The translations under genes were made by a program, and so were the position numbers. Below, piece after piece: positions 51,121-59,745 of a stretch of DNA of 64,000 nt. The DNA lies in the NCBI GenBank assembly GCA_934254985.1, contig CAKQMS010000007.1:26892-90891 (forward strand). The letters run 5' to 3'. Source of the DNA: an uncultured Prevotella sp. GTDB taxonomy: Bacteria; Bacteroidota; Bacteroidia; Bacteroidales; Bacteroidaceae. The notes beneath the pieces were generated by a model, which saw only the letters and a program-made list of their open reading frames with translations, was not told the DNA's origin and searched no databases. How positions within the stretch are numbered: position 1 is the stretch's first letter; every line of letters begins with the position of its first letter.

Positions 51121-53646
51121 ATGATAAGAAAGATATTTGTTTTCTTACTCTTTATGATGGCTCTCAACGCCAATGCGCAGAAGATACATGGCGTTATCGT
51201 AGATGCCGAGAATGGCGACACGCTGCTTTATCCGAGTGCTTCGTATAAAGGTCACCATGTGGCTGTGAGCGGTAATGCTATGGGAGAGTATGCCATCGAA
51301 CGACATAATGGTTGGCAACTCACGTTTAGTGCCGTTGGATATAAGTCGAAGACGATAAACGTTACCTCGGCTACTCCTGTAAAGCTCGATGTGAAGTTGA
51401 AGCCTGATACTAAGCAACTTAAAGAAGTTGTGGTGAAATCCAAGCGCGGTAAGTATAGCCGTAAGGATAACCCTGCGGTAGAATTGATGCGTAGGGTGAT
51501 AGCTGCTAAGAAGAAGACCGACTTGCAGAACCATGACTATCTGCAATATAATAAATATCAGAAGATTACGCTTGCTCTCAACGATATCAAGCCTTCTGAC
51601 CTTGATAGTGGCTTCTTTGCTAAGAAGCAATGGCTCATCGATCAAATAGAGACAAGCCCATTTAATCATAAGCTCATCTTGCCAGTTTCGGTCGACGAGA
51701 CCGTGTCGCAACAGATATATCGCAAAGACCCTAAGTCGGAGAAGAGTATCATCAAAGGACAGAGCTCTACAGGTATTAATCAGCTTATCCAGACGGGCGA
51801 CATCCTTAACGTTACACTCAAGGATGTATTTACAGATGTGGATATCTACGACGACTATGTGAGATTGTTGCAATATCCTTTCGTGAGTCCTATCGGAAAG
51901 AATGCAATCGCCTTCTATCGCTATTATATTCAAGACACGGTATATGTAGACCGCGACTTGTGCTATCATCTGGAATTCTTGCCTAACAATCAGCAGGACT
52001 TCGGTTTCCGTGGCGAACTATATATCCTTGCCGACTCTACGTTGCATGTGAAGCGTTGCGACCTTACCATACCAAAGCGAAGCGATGTTAACTTCGTTGA
52101 GAATTTACAGGTTTCGCAGCAGTATACTAAGCTTCCTAATGGCGAATGGGCATTGACGGTAGACGATATGATTGTAGAAATGCGACTTGCCAAGGCTTTT
52201 GGTAAATTCCTCGTCACTCGTACTACTCGCTTGAGCGATTATGCTTTCGACGAGATACCGAAAGTTCTCTTCAAAGGTAAGGCTAAGGAGCGTAAGGAGG
52301 CTGACGCCATGATGCGCGATGAGGCTTTCTGGAATCAATATCGATCGGTAGAGCTTACCAAGAGCGAGTCTTCTATGGATGCTTTCATTCATCGCATCGA
52401 ACAGCTTAAGGGCTTCAAGTATATCATCTTTGCTGGTAAGGCGCTGATAGAAAACTTCGTAGAAACTGGCGATATGAATCATCCAAGTAAGTTCGACTTT
52501 GGTCCTATCAACACCATGATATCCAAGAACTTCATCGATGGTTATCGTTTCCGTGTGTCTGGTCAGACCACAGCAAACCTCAACAAGCATTGGTTTGCAA
52601 GTGGATATATTGCTCGAGGCGTAGACTCTAAGAAGACTTACTATGATGGTCAGCTGATATATTCTTTAAATAAGAAGGAATATCTGCCACGCGAGTTCCC
52701 TAAGCGTACTATCACCATACAGTCTTCATATGATGTTATGGCACCGTCTGATAAGTATATCCCTACCGACAAGGATAATGTCTTTACCGCTTTCAAGTGG
52801 GCTACGGTAGACAAGATGATGTTCTATAATCGTCAGAAGGTGGCTTTCGAATATGAGCAAGACTGGGGATTGAAGTCAATATTAAGTTTGAAGCGTGAGG
52901 AGAATGAGGCTGCGGGCAACCTTACATTCGGACCTACAAACAAGCTCAACACTACTGAGCTATCGTTGCAGTTGCAGTTGGCTCCTGGTCGTACTTATAT
53001 CAACACCAAGCAGCGTCGTTTGCCTATCAATCTTGATGCTCCTGTGTTTGGTCTCGGTCATACCGTAGGTTTCAAGGGATTCCTTGGTGGCGACTATCGC
53101 TACAACCTTACCGAAGCAAGTATATATAAGCGCTTCTGGATGGGTTCATGGGGTAAGATAGATGCTTATCTCAAGGCTGGAGCACAATGGAATAGGGTAC
53201 CTTATCCTTTGCTTATCATGCCTGCTGCCAACCTCTCGTATATTGTTGAGGACGAGACCTTCAACCTCATCAATAATATGGAGTTCCTCAACGACCGCTA
53301 TGCAAGCTTGGACGTAAGCTGGGATATGAACGGAAAGATTCTTAACCGTATTCCGCTTATCAAGAAGTTGAAGTGGCGTGAGTACATAGGTGTTAAGTGC
53401 TTGTGGGGTAAGCTTACCGACAAGAACAATCCTACTCTTGCCGAGAATGCCGATAACCCTATCTTATGGCAGTTCCCAGAGGGTAGCTACATTATGGACC
53501 CTAAGCGACCATACGTAGAGCTTGTTGCTGGTGTTCACAACATCTTCAAGCTCTTGCATATAGAATACGTAAAGCGTTTGAATTATAAGTATCTGCCTAC
53601 TTGCCACAAGGATGGCATAAGGTTTATGATTCGCATGACATTCTAA
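51121..53646 (+). CDS. DUF5686/carboxypeptidase-regulatory-like outer-membrane protein
   Basis: 841 aa. Signal peptide (ending LNANA-Q), CarboxypepD_reg-like domain at residues ~20-100 (SAVGYKSKTINV), then a long DUF5686 region with beta-barrel-like alternation, ending TCHKDGIRFMIRMTF, a C-terminal aromatic residue suited to BAM insertion. Common in Bacteroidetes; function unknown. Follows the HAD gene by 127 bases with two TTACACCCC repeats in between; strong terminator downstream. Confidence 0.85.
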   Translation: MIRKIFVFLLFMMALNANAQKIHGVIVDAENGDTLLYPSASYKGHHVAVSGNAMGEYAIERHNGWQLTFSAVGYKSKTINVTSATPVKLDVKLKPDTKQLKEVVVKSKRGKYSRKDNPAVELMRRVIAAKKKTDLQNHDYLQYNKYQKITLALNDIKPSDLDSGFFAKKQWLIDQIETSPFNHKLILPVSVDETVSQQIYRKDPKSEKSIIKGQSSTGINQLIQTGDILNVTLKDVFTDVDIYDDYVRLLQYPFVSPIGKNAIAFYRYYIQDTVYVDRDLCYHLEFLPNNQQDFGFRGELYILADSTLHVKRCDLTIPKRSDVNFVENLQVSQQYTKLPNGEWALTVDDMIVEMRLAKAFGKFLVTRTTRLSDYAFDEIPKVLFKGKAKERKEADAMMRDEAFWNQYRSVELTKSESSMDAFIHRIEQLKGFKYIIFAGKALIENFVETGDMNHPSKFDFGPINTMISKNFIDGYRFRVSGQTTANLNKHWFASGYIARGVDSKKTYYDGQLIYSLNKKEYLPREFPKRTITIQSSYDVMAPSDKYIPTDKDNVFTAFKWATVDKMMFYNRQKVAFEYEQDWGLKSILSLKREENEAAGNLTFGPTNKLNTTELSLQLQLAPGRTYINTKQRRLPINLDAPVFGLGHTVGFKGFLGGDYRYNLTEASIYKRFWMGSWGKIDAYLKAGAQWNRVPYPLLIMPAANLSYIVEDETFNLINNMEFLNDRYASLDVSWDMNGKILNRIPLIKKLKWREYIGVKCLWGKLTDKNNPTLAENADNPILWQFPEGSYIMDPKRPYVELVAGVHNIFKLLHIEYVKRLNYKYLPTCHKDGIRFMIRMTF

Positions 53647-53668
53647 TAGTATCGCATATATCAAATTG

Positions 53669-53709
53669 TCCGCAATAACTGTATTAAATAGTTATTGCGG
53701 ATATTTTTT
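53669..53709 (+). terminator. Intrinsic terminator after DUF5686
   Basis: 12-bp perfect stem TCCGCAATAACT / AGTTATTGCGGA followed by TATTTTTT. Confidence 0.92.
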
Positions 53710-53765
53710 CTTGTAAGTATGAATAAAACTTTGTGAAAAAACTTGTTAGTTTTATCTTAATATGC

Positions 53766-53773
53766 TATTTTTG
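53766..53773 (+). promoter_or_regulatory. -7 box of the PIN toxin-antitoxin operon
   Basis: TATTTTTG, 38 bases before ATG 53811; rules out the upstream in-frame ATG at 53733. Confidence 0.65.
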
Positions 53774-53810
53774 CAATAGAATATCAACATTAATAAAAAA
53801 GAATATATAT

Positions 53811-54035
53811 ATGTCATACGAACAGATGGCACGATTGGAAGTGCTAAATGCAGTTAGTGGCATTACCACCAAGGAAGAACTTGATGATTTCAAGAATATG
53901 CTTGCTCGTTATTTTGCAGATAAGGCTCAAAAGGCTATAGATGCTATGTGGGACAATGGCGAAATAAATGAGGAAACTATTGACTCATGGGGTAAAGAAC
54001 ATATGAGGACACCATATGCAGCCAATCGTTCTTGA
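53811..54035 (+). CDS. Putative antitoxin of PIN toxin-antitoxin pair
   Basis: 74 aa from ATG 53811. Helical, acidic at both ends (MSYEQMARLEVLNAVSG ... GKEHMRTPYAANRS). Its end overlaps the start of the PIN gene by 20 bases, the usual arrangement of an antitoxin gene. No DNA-binding fold recognised; function assigned by position. Confidence 0.7.
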   Translation: MSYEQMARLEVLNAVSGITTKEELDDFKNMLARYFADKAQKAIDAMWDNGEINEETIDSWGKEHMRTPYAANRS

Positions 54036-54435
54036 TACAAACTGCTTATTGCAGATACTTCCTACGAGAAGTAAATATCATACCATTTGGGAACAAATCT
54101 TAAATGGTAAGGTTAGACTTTGTGTAAATACAGAGATATTAGATGAGTACGAAGAGATAATTGGGCAAAAAATGACACCAATGATAGCCCATAATGTCGT
54201 TGAAGCTATTGCAAGACTTTCAACTACATTATTCCAAACCTCATATGTGCATTTTCGATTGATAGAACAAGATCAAGACGATAATAAATTTGTAGATTGT
54301 GCAATAGCTGCAAATGCCGATTATATAGTATCTAATGATGCTCATTTCTCTGTTTTGAAAACTATAGCATGGCCACGTGTACTAGTATTAAATCTAGAAG
54401 AGTATTATAATGATAATTCTTTTTATAAGGAATAA
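54016..54435 (+). CDS. PIN-domain toxin (ribonuclease)
   Basis: 139 aa. PIN acidic residues are in place: VLDTN near the N terminus, EILDEYEEI in the middle and DDNKFVDCAIAANADYIVSNDAHF toward the C terminus, as in putative toxin-antitoxin PIN proteins. It should be a Mg-dependent RNase held in check by the overlapping upstream gene. Confidence 0.85.
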   Translation: MQPIVLDTNCLLQILPTRSKYHTIWEQILNGKVRLCVNTEILDEYEEIIGQKMTPMIAHNVVEAIARLSTTLFQTSYVHFRLIEQDQDDNKFVDCAIAANADYIVSNDAHFSVLKTIAWPRVLVLNLEEYYNDNSFYKE

Positions 54436-54524
54436 TCATATTATTTTTCTTGTTAGTTTTAATAAAATGTAACTAGTAGTTAACTTTTTCTTTCAATCTT
54501 TCATTGTTTTGCTTCTATTTTTGT

Positions 54525-54532
54525 ACTTTTGC
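54525..54532 (+). promoter_or_regulatory. -7 box of the LuxR response-regulator gene
   Basis: TACTTTTG with TTGTTTTG about 20 bases upstream (54505-54512) as -33 element; leader only about 13 nt. Confidence 0.7.
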
Positions 54533-54550
54533 AACCAAATAGGATAAACG

Positions 54551-55186
54551 ATGAATGTAATCATAGCCGACAATCAGGGTATAACACGTGCAGGACTTTT
54601 CTATCTGCTCGCAGAACATAAGGATGCAGAATGTAAGAAAGTGGAAGATAAAGCCGCACTTATAGAGCAACTGAAGAGTTGTCCTAATAGTGTTGTGGTG
54701 CTTGATTACACGCTATTTGATATCAACGATGCTTCAGAACTGTTGGTATTTGCAGAGAGATATGTAAATACCAAATGGCTGTTGTTTAGCGAAGACCTTA
54801 GTATCGACTTTATAAGAATGGTGTTGGCATCATGTCCGAGATTCAGCGTGGTGTTGAAAGAATGTACATTGTCGGAGATTCGTATGGCTATAACAGCCAC
54901 ATTATCCGGTCAACGTTATATCTGCCAACGCACCATGGAGATGATGCTTGTGCCTGAAGTGAAAGAAGAGAAGGTAAAACTCACGCAGACGGAAACTGAG
55001 ATATTGAAAGATATAGCCCTTGGCATGACTACCAAAGAGATTGCTGATAAGCGCTTCTCAAGTTTTCATACTGTAAACACTCATCGTAAGAACATATTCC
55101 GTAAGCTTGGAGTAAATAATGTGCATGAAGCTACTAAGTATGCACTTCGCGCAGGCTTAGTAGATAGTGCTGAATATTATATTTAG
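54551..55186 (+). CDS. LuxR-type response regulator
   Basis: 211 aa. Receiver domain (1-125) with an N-terminal acidic VIIADNQ and a candidate phosphoacceptor Asp in VVVLDYTLFD; the conserved Thr/Lys are not clear, so phosphorylation may be weak or absent. LuxR/GerE HTH at ~145-205 (LTQTETEILKDIALGMTTKEIA ... HTVNTHRKNIFRKLGV). No sensor kinase nearby, so an orphan regulator; the target is unknown. Confidence 0.88.
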   Translation: MNVIIADNQGITRAGLFYLLAEHKDAECKKVEDKAALIEQLKSCPNSVVVLDYTLFDINDASELLVFAERYVNTKWLLFSEDLSIDFIRMVLASCPRFSVVLKECTLSEIRMAITATLSGQRYICQRTMEMMLVPEVKEEKVKLTQTETEILKDIALGMTTKEIADKRFSSFHTVNTHRKNIFRKLGVNNVHEATKYALRAGLVDSAEYYI

Positions 55187-55266
55187 CCGTTTAATTTTAT
55201 ATTAGGAGTGATAATTGATACAATCATTATATTAAGTAGGTGTTCATAATTATTTATATAGCTTAA

Positions 55267-55794
55267 ATGTTTGAAGGACAGTACACCTTGATAAAACGAC
55301 AGGTGGCTGAATTTTATGAAGTAACAGAACGCACCATTGACAATCTGATAGAGAAATACAACTCCGACCTCACCAAAAACGGCTACGATATTATACGAGG
55401 TAAACGTCTGACAGACTTTAAGTTAGTGTTTGCGGAGTGTTTTGACGGTGAAATGGATTTCATCGTCAAAATAAACACATCGTTAAGTTGTGATAGCGTT
55501 AACCTCGGTTACCTTGAAAGTACTTTAGAGTTAATGCAGGTTGATGACTATTACCCTACGTTTGAAGATAAGTTGGTGCATCTGATATAGTCTGTCAATC
55601 GTAACCATTCGTTTTCCGATGGGAACAAAAGACTCTCCATAACCTTGGGGTTACAGTTTCTTTCTCTTAACGGATACCTATATTGTATATCAAGGTATTG
55701 CCAAGAAAATCAAGGAGGACAGTGCCTGCTATCTGAAATCGTGGTTGGACAACCTGAAGGAGTCGCCCGATTTCCTCAAAACGACATTGACTGA
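55267..55794 (+). pseudogene. RhuM-like/Fic-DOC family protein with in-frame stop
   Basis: First 107 codons read VAEFYEVTERTIDNLIEKYN, like the N-terminal domain of RhuM-type proteins, then YYPTFEDKLVHLI and a TAG at 55588-55590. Directly in frame after the stop come NRNHSFSDGNKRLSI and LQFLSLNGYL, the Fic/DOC active-site loop HxFxDGNKR. So one nonsense codon splits the gene just before the catalytic motif. Homology ends near 55673, where another fragment begins. Confidence 0.7.
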
Positions 55795-55882
55795 CGTGAA
55801 GAGGGCTTCGTCTATGCTCTGCACCTGTATTGACAATATTCAGGAGCGACTTGACCAAGGGCTGGAGTACACACCGCCCTAG
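55682..55882 (+). pseudogene. ArdC-like antirestriction protein fragment (C-terminal)
   Basis: Another frame reads IVYQGIAKKIKEDSACYLKSW, then FLKTTLTDVKRASSML, resembling the C-terminal part of ArdC-like proteins encoded by conjugative elements, and stops at 55880. No start of its own. Confidence 0.45.
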
Positions 55883-56002
55883 GTGAAAGAGGCAGAGAAA
55901 CCTGCAGTGGCGCAGATGCAGTAGGAGGAACGCCTTGCCTCACGAGAGATACCGAAACCTGAACCACAAGAGGAGGAACGTCCTCACTGTCACCGCTAAT
56001 CC

Positions 56003-56044
56003 AAAACCGCCAAGGCCACATATACTGGTGACTTTGGCGGTTTT
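56003..56044. terminator. Bidirectional-looking terminator before lysozyme gene
   Basis: 11-bp stem AAAACCGCCAA / TTGGCGGTTTT with a 20-base loop, ending in T4 17 bases before ATG 56061. Confidence 0.7.
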
Positions 56045-56060
56045 CAAATATCTTTTTCCC

Positions 56061-56558
56061 ATGAGAACTTTACTACTCACATTGACATTGTTCTTCGGCG
56101 TATCGCTCTCGTCCTCTGCACAAGCGTGGCTGAATCTGATGAACCTGCCGCAATTTGAGCGAGCCGTCCGAATCATCAAGTATTACGAACAATGGCATAC
56201 GCGGAAACATTATCCTTACATCGGCTATGGCCAACGCATTCAGCCTGGCGAAAACCTGACTTACCCAATAACGCCAGAGAAAGCCGATGCCATACTGCAC
56301 TCAGACTTGCGTAAGCATTGCGCCATGTTCCGCTCCTACGGGCGTGATTCCCTGTTGCTAGCCTGTCTGAGCTACAATTGTGGTCCAGCCGTCTTGCTCG
56401 GCAATAGCAAGAAGCCAAAAAGCGACCTGCTCAAAAAACTTGAAGCAGGCCGCCGTGACATCTTACCCGAATTCCTCGGTTTTTGCCACTTCAACGGCAA
56501 ACGTAGCGCATACATCGAACACCGTCGTTGGATGGAGTGTCAGTTGTTGTTTAGGTAA
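56061..56558 (+). CDS. Conjugative-transposon type lysozyme
   Basis: 165 aa from ATG 56061; the longer frame upstream runs through a terminator. Signal peptide (ending SSSAQA). The mature part resembles lysozyme genes of Bacteroidales conjugative transposons: MNLPQFERAVRIIKYYE with the likely catalytic Glu, YPYIGYGQRIQPGE, SYNCGPAVLLG and a basic C-terminal region. Such muramidases open the wall for the conjugation channel. Other transfer genes are absent, so this is a relic that may still be functional as an enzyme. Confidence 0.8.
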   Translation: MRTLLLTLTLFFGVSLSSSAQAWLNLMNLPQFERAVRIIKYYEQWHTRKHYPYIGYGQRIQPGENLTYPITPEKADAILHSDLRKHCAMFRSYGRDSLLLACLSYNCGPAVLLGNSKKPKSDLLKKLEAGRRDILPEFLGFCHFNGKRSAYIEHRRWMECQLLFR

Positions 56559-56716
56559 TTACGAAATAAAGTAACTAGTGCTGGATATATTGGTTATAGC
56601 AATATTTATTTGAAATTTTCTGTAAACTACTCAACAAGTGTGCTTCGACTACTTAATGGAGGTTGATCATTCTAGCCGCTTCCAATTTGAATGTTGGGAA
56701 ATTTTGAATGCTTACG

Positions 56717-58714
56717 CTATTTCGAAAATTTCAAATTTTGTTGGATGCCGTCTGCGTATATCCTCAAAATGTAATTACCGCTATTAATCTCACTAATATC
56801 AATGGTACTGTTTTCTGATTCAATAACACCTTTTTTAAGAATTGAAACATTATTAAAATTAGTTGAATAAATATTGTATTTGACGTTCTTAGGTAGAGCG
56901 CGCCTATTATTATAGGTTAAAAATATTTCATTACTTTCTAATTGTATATCGAATAATTGTTGAACAGTATAAAGTGGCTCTATGGTTAGATAATCACTTT
57001 TTGTACTACCATTATTGTTATATGAGTATATGGCAAATTGGGTATATAATTCCTTATCTACAGTAGCTGTAAAGTAACCCTTTTTGAAATTTGGCACCTC
57101 ATATCTAACTGGTAAATCATTACCCTCATCTAATTGTTCCACAACTACTCTGTTGACGCCTTCGAGTCCATTAATACTAATTCTTATATCTCGTGTATAA
57201 TCATCAGATATAATATTATTTAGATTTGAAACCGTAGAAATTGTCGAATTATATTTCATTTTTACCTTTTGTGGTAAATAATCTAATACATAATAACGAT
57301 TTTGTATTTTATATATTGGTCTGTGATACAGATGGTCATATTCTTGTTTGTAATGAGTAATTCTACATCGTAAATAGCCATCACATGTACGTTGATATTG
57401 GCTATGATCAGGATTGATGTTTAAATCCGACATACTAACTTGAAGTGGTATGTCAAAACCTCCTGTATCCTGCCTATATACTAGGTCCCAAGTACCATCT
57501 TTCTTTAATAATGAAATGAGCCAACTTCCACTTCCTCCTGAATCCGGATATTTGTAATCATAAGGGAACAAATAATTTGAAAGTATAAAATTTTCATTTT
57601 GGTTCTGTGTATTTTCGGAAATTGTTTCGCATAGGGTAATTTTATTATCGAACTGATTATTTGAATTTGATGCAATAGAATTTAATGCAATGTTAATCGA
57701 ACCATTATAAGCAAACTTATTATTTGTTGAGCCACTAGAACTTACTCTATCATTATAACCCGTTGTAATATTGTAGGTTTGCCATCCTTGTAAGTATTGA
57801 AACAACTTATTATAATTATCAGTAATGTTTCTTATAACACTTCCTCTTCCTAATTGATAGTTTAGAATTTCGGTTATGTTCTTTGTGCTATCTGGTATAA
57901 AATAGTTCAGTGAAACTCCATTTTGCCAATCATTAGGAGCGTATAGATTCAGATTGCCGTAATAAGGTACTTGAAGGGATAAAGTCCCTCTAGTAGCGTT
58001 TTGATATGCAACATGAATATTTTCAGTCCCAAGGGCTTCTTTAATTATCTTCTCAAAATATAACGTAGGCTTGTTAAGATTTTGAAAAGCCCCAGTAGAA
58101 GAATTTGCCGTAAAACCAGAAATAAAGCCTAAACCCTTTGCTATGTCTCTCAAAACTACAGTGACAAAGTCGTATTTATCAACTGGAGTGTTATAAAGAG
58201 AATAAGAGAACTCGTCAAGCATATTCTTGTTATACGTAATTGTAATATCGGGTTTGTTGAAAAAATCACCACTTACAATTGAGTCCGTGAAAGTGGCATT
58301 ATAGCCTGTATTATACTCCTCTAAAAGAACATACTTTATTCGGCTTGACAAATTCTCATCAGTATTATAGAAGTTATAAGATGTTGGTTGTACTTTAGAT
58401 AAAAGTTTACCATTATTAGAACCACGTATTACTCCTATTTTTGCATGTATGTTGATTGGCAATGTATTTGGCAACTGCTCTTCCCAAATTTTGCACGCAT
58501 ATTCGAAGGCTCCCTTCATCGCATTATCCCAGGCCTCTTCAGGCTCATAGGTGATTTTGAATACTGTTCCTCCGTTAATTTGTCTCAACACGGGAATGTC
58601 AGAGCATTTCTCGATGTACTGGTCTAATCCATAGGAGTCTGACTCTAGAAGGGTCTGGCTATTCATGGATAGAGCCACAACTAACAATAATAAAAATAAT
58701 GTAACCTTTTTCAT
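56717..58714 (-). CDS. Secreted zincin-fold pseudoprotease with sorting-type tail (third gene of operon)
   Basis: 665 aa. Signal peptide (ALSMNS-Q). The N-terminal ~320 residues follow the plan of secreted Bacteroidetes zinc peptidases: DITITYN, then a helix VVLRDIAKGLGFISG (residues 186-200) where HEIGHxLGF is expected, a FEKII element, LYAPNDWQNGVSLNYF where a GSSxSH-type motif is expected, and QYLQGW. The zinc ligands are replaced (Arg189, Lys193). The remaining ~300 residues are beta-rich; the C terminus (SGNYILRIYADG) is a type A-like sorting tail. Gene is AT-rich; its ATG overlaps the previous stop (ATGA). Likely a secreted or surface binding protein rather than an enzyme. Confidence 0.65.
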   Translation of the reverse strand: MKKVTLFLLLLVVALSMNSQTLLESDSYGLDQYIEKCSDIPVLRQINGGTVFKITYEPEEAWDNAMKGAFEYACKIWEEQLPNTLPINIHAKIGVIRGSNNGKLLSKVQPTSYNFYNTDENLSSRIKYVLLEEYNTGYNATFTDSIVSGDFFNKPDITITYNKNMLDEFSYSLYNTPVDKYDFVTVVLRDIAKGLGFISGFTANSSTGAFQNLNKPTLYFEKIIKEALGTENIHVAYQNATRGTLSLQVPYYGNLNLYAPNDWQNGVSLNYFIPDSTKNITEILNYQLGRGSVIRNITDNYNKLFQYLQGWQTYNITTGYNDRVSSSGSTNNKFAYNGSINIALNSIASNSNNQFDNKITLCETISENTQNQNENFILSNYLFPYDYKYPDSGGSGSWLISLLKKDGTWDLVYRQDTGGFDIPLQVSMSDLNINPDHSQYQRTCDGYLRCRITHYKQEYDHLYHRPIYKIQNRYYVLDYLPQKVKMKYNSTISTVSNLNNIISDDYTRDIRISINGLEGVNRVVVEQLDEGNDLPVRYEVPNFKKGYFTATVDKELYTQFAIYSYNNNGSTKSDYLTIEPLYTVQQLFDIQLESNEIFLTYNNRRALPKNVKYNIYSTNFNNVSILKKGVIESENSTIDISEINSGNYILRIYADGIQQNLKFSK

Positions 58715-59745
58715 CTCTTGAATATTTTTTTTGTTATTATCTGATTATTATGTTTTATTCTGACAATGTATACACCGCTGCAATAATCACTCATATCTAT
58801 TATTTTGGTTTTGGTTTTTCTGCTTATTAATGTTCCGTCTGTTGTATAAATTTCTAATAGAATTTGCGAGCATGAGAGGCCTTCTATAGTAAGAAAATTG
58901 TTTTTCCACGATAACTTTACATCGTCATTTCGTGTTTCATCAATGGATGTTATTTGGTTATGGTATTCTTCTATGAAATGAACAATCTCACTGTCAACAA
59001 TAATGTCATTGGTAAATATGGTATCTCCGCGAATCGCTCCGTATTTATTATAAGAGACAATAGTATAGAAATTTCCCCAATCAGCATAGTCGTATTTAAT
59101 TTCATATAAATTTTGTTCTATCTTGGTTGTGGTGACTTCATCGTAGATTTGTGTGCAATATTCATGAAACTGAAATACATATAAACTATCTGAAACATAT
59201 GATACAATTCTGAAGTCATTCGTTCTGTCAGAAGAGCATAATAACTTTAATTCTGCAAAAGGATTATATCCACCGTCTTCAAAATCAAAGTTACCGGAAA
59301 TAGAAGCCTTTTTTATTTTAGCACGCGAAGGAAACACGTTGAGTAGAATCGTAACGTTGTCTTTTATTACGTTATTCTGCAGCAAATCTACAGAACAACG
59401 AAAATAGACAGAGGAATCATTTGGGAACTCTATTAATTGACAATTGCTAATTAAGTTAGTCCCCGAAAATATCTTGGGATCTATTTTGAACGTAAAGGTA
59501 TTTGTTCTTTCATTGGATTCAATACATTTATATTTCTCACCATCTCTACCAAGAAAACTAAACGACCAAACGATATTCTCATATTGGCCATTTTCGACAT
59601 AAAATGTTGGTTCTTCACCATCCATGAAAATGTGAGAAGAATCTATAATTGTTCCATCTTGCAACAGAATTGATGAGGCAATTTTTTGCGCTATACTGTT
59701 AGCAGATAGTAAACAAACAATAAAAAACAAAGTTATGCGTTTCAT
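58711..59745 (-). CDS. Secreted beta-rich protein with sorting-type tail (second gene of operon)
   Basis: 344 aa, not recognised. Signal peptide (SANSIA-Q), beta-rich body without Cys pairs or enzyme motifs, and a C-terminal sorting domain of about 75 residues (LLEIYTTDGTLISRK ... SGVYIVRIKHNNQIITKKIF), the clearest type IX-like tail in the window. ATGA overlaps on both sides couple its translation with the flanking pseudoprotease genes, implying the three products act together. Confidence 0.7.
   Translation of the reverse strand: MKRITLFFIVCLLSANSIAQKIASSILLQDGTIIDSSHIFMDGEEPTFYVENGQYENIVWSFSFLGRDGEKYKCIESNERTNTFTFKIDPKIFSGTNLISNCQLIEFPNDSSVYFRCSVDLLQNNVIKDNVTILLNVFPSRAKIKKASISGNFDFEDGGYNPFAELKLLCSSDRTNDFRIVSYVSDSLYVFQFHEYCTQIYDEVTTTKIEQNLYEIKYDYADWGNFYTIVSYNKYGAIRGDTIFTNDIIVDSEIVHFIEEYHNQITSIDETRNDDVKLSWKNNFLTIEGLSCSQILLEIYTTDGTLISRKTKTKIIDMSDYCSGVYIVRIKHNNQIITKKIFKR

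Noticed and set aside
53733..53810. Longer antitoxin start
   Set aside because: Upstream of the promoter box at 53766-53773.
55935..56060. Longer lysozyme start
   Set aside because: The frame crosses a terminator hairpin and a proper signal peptide begins at 56061.
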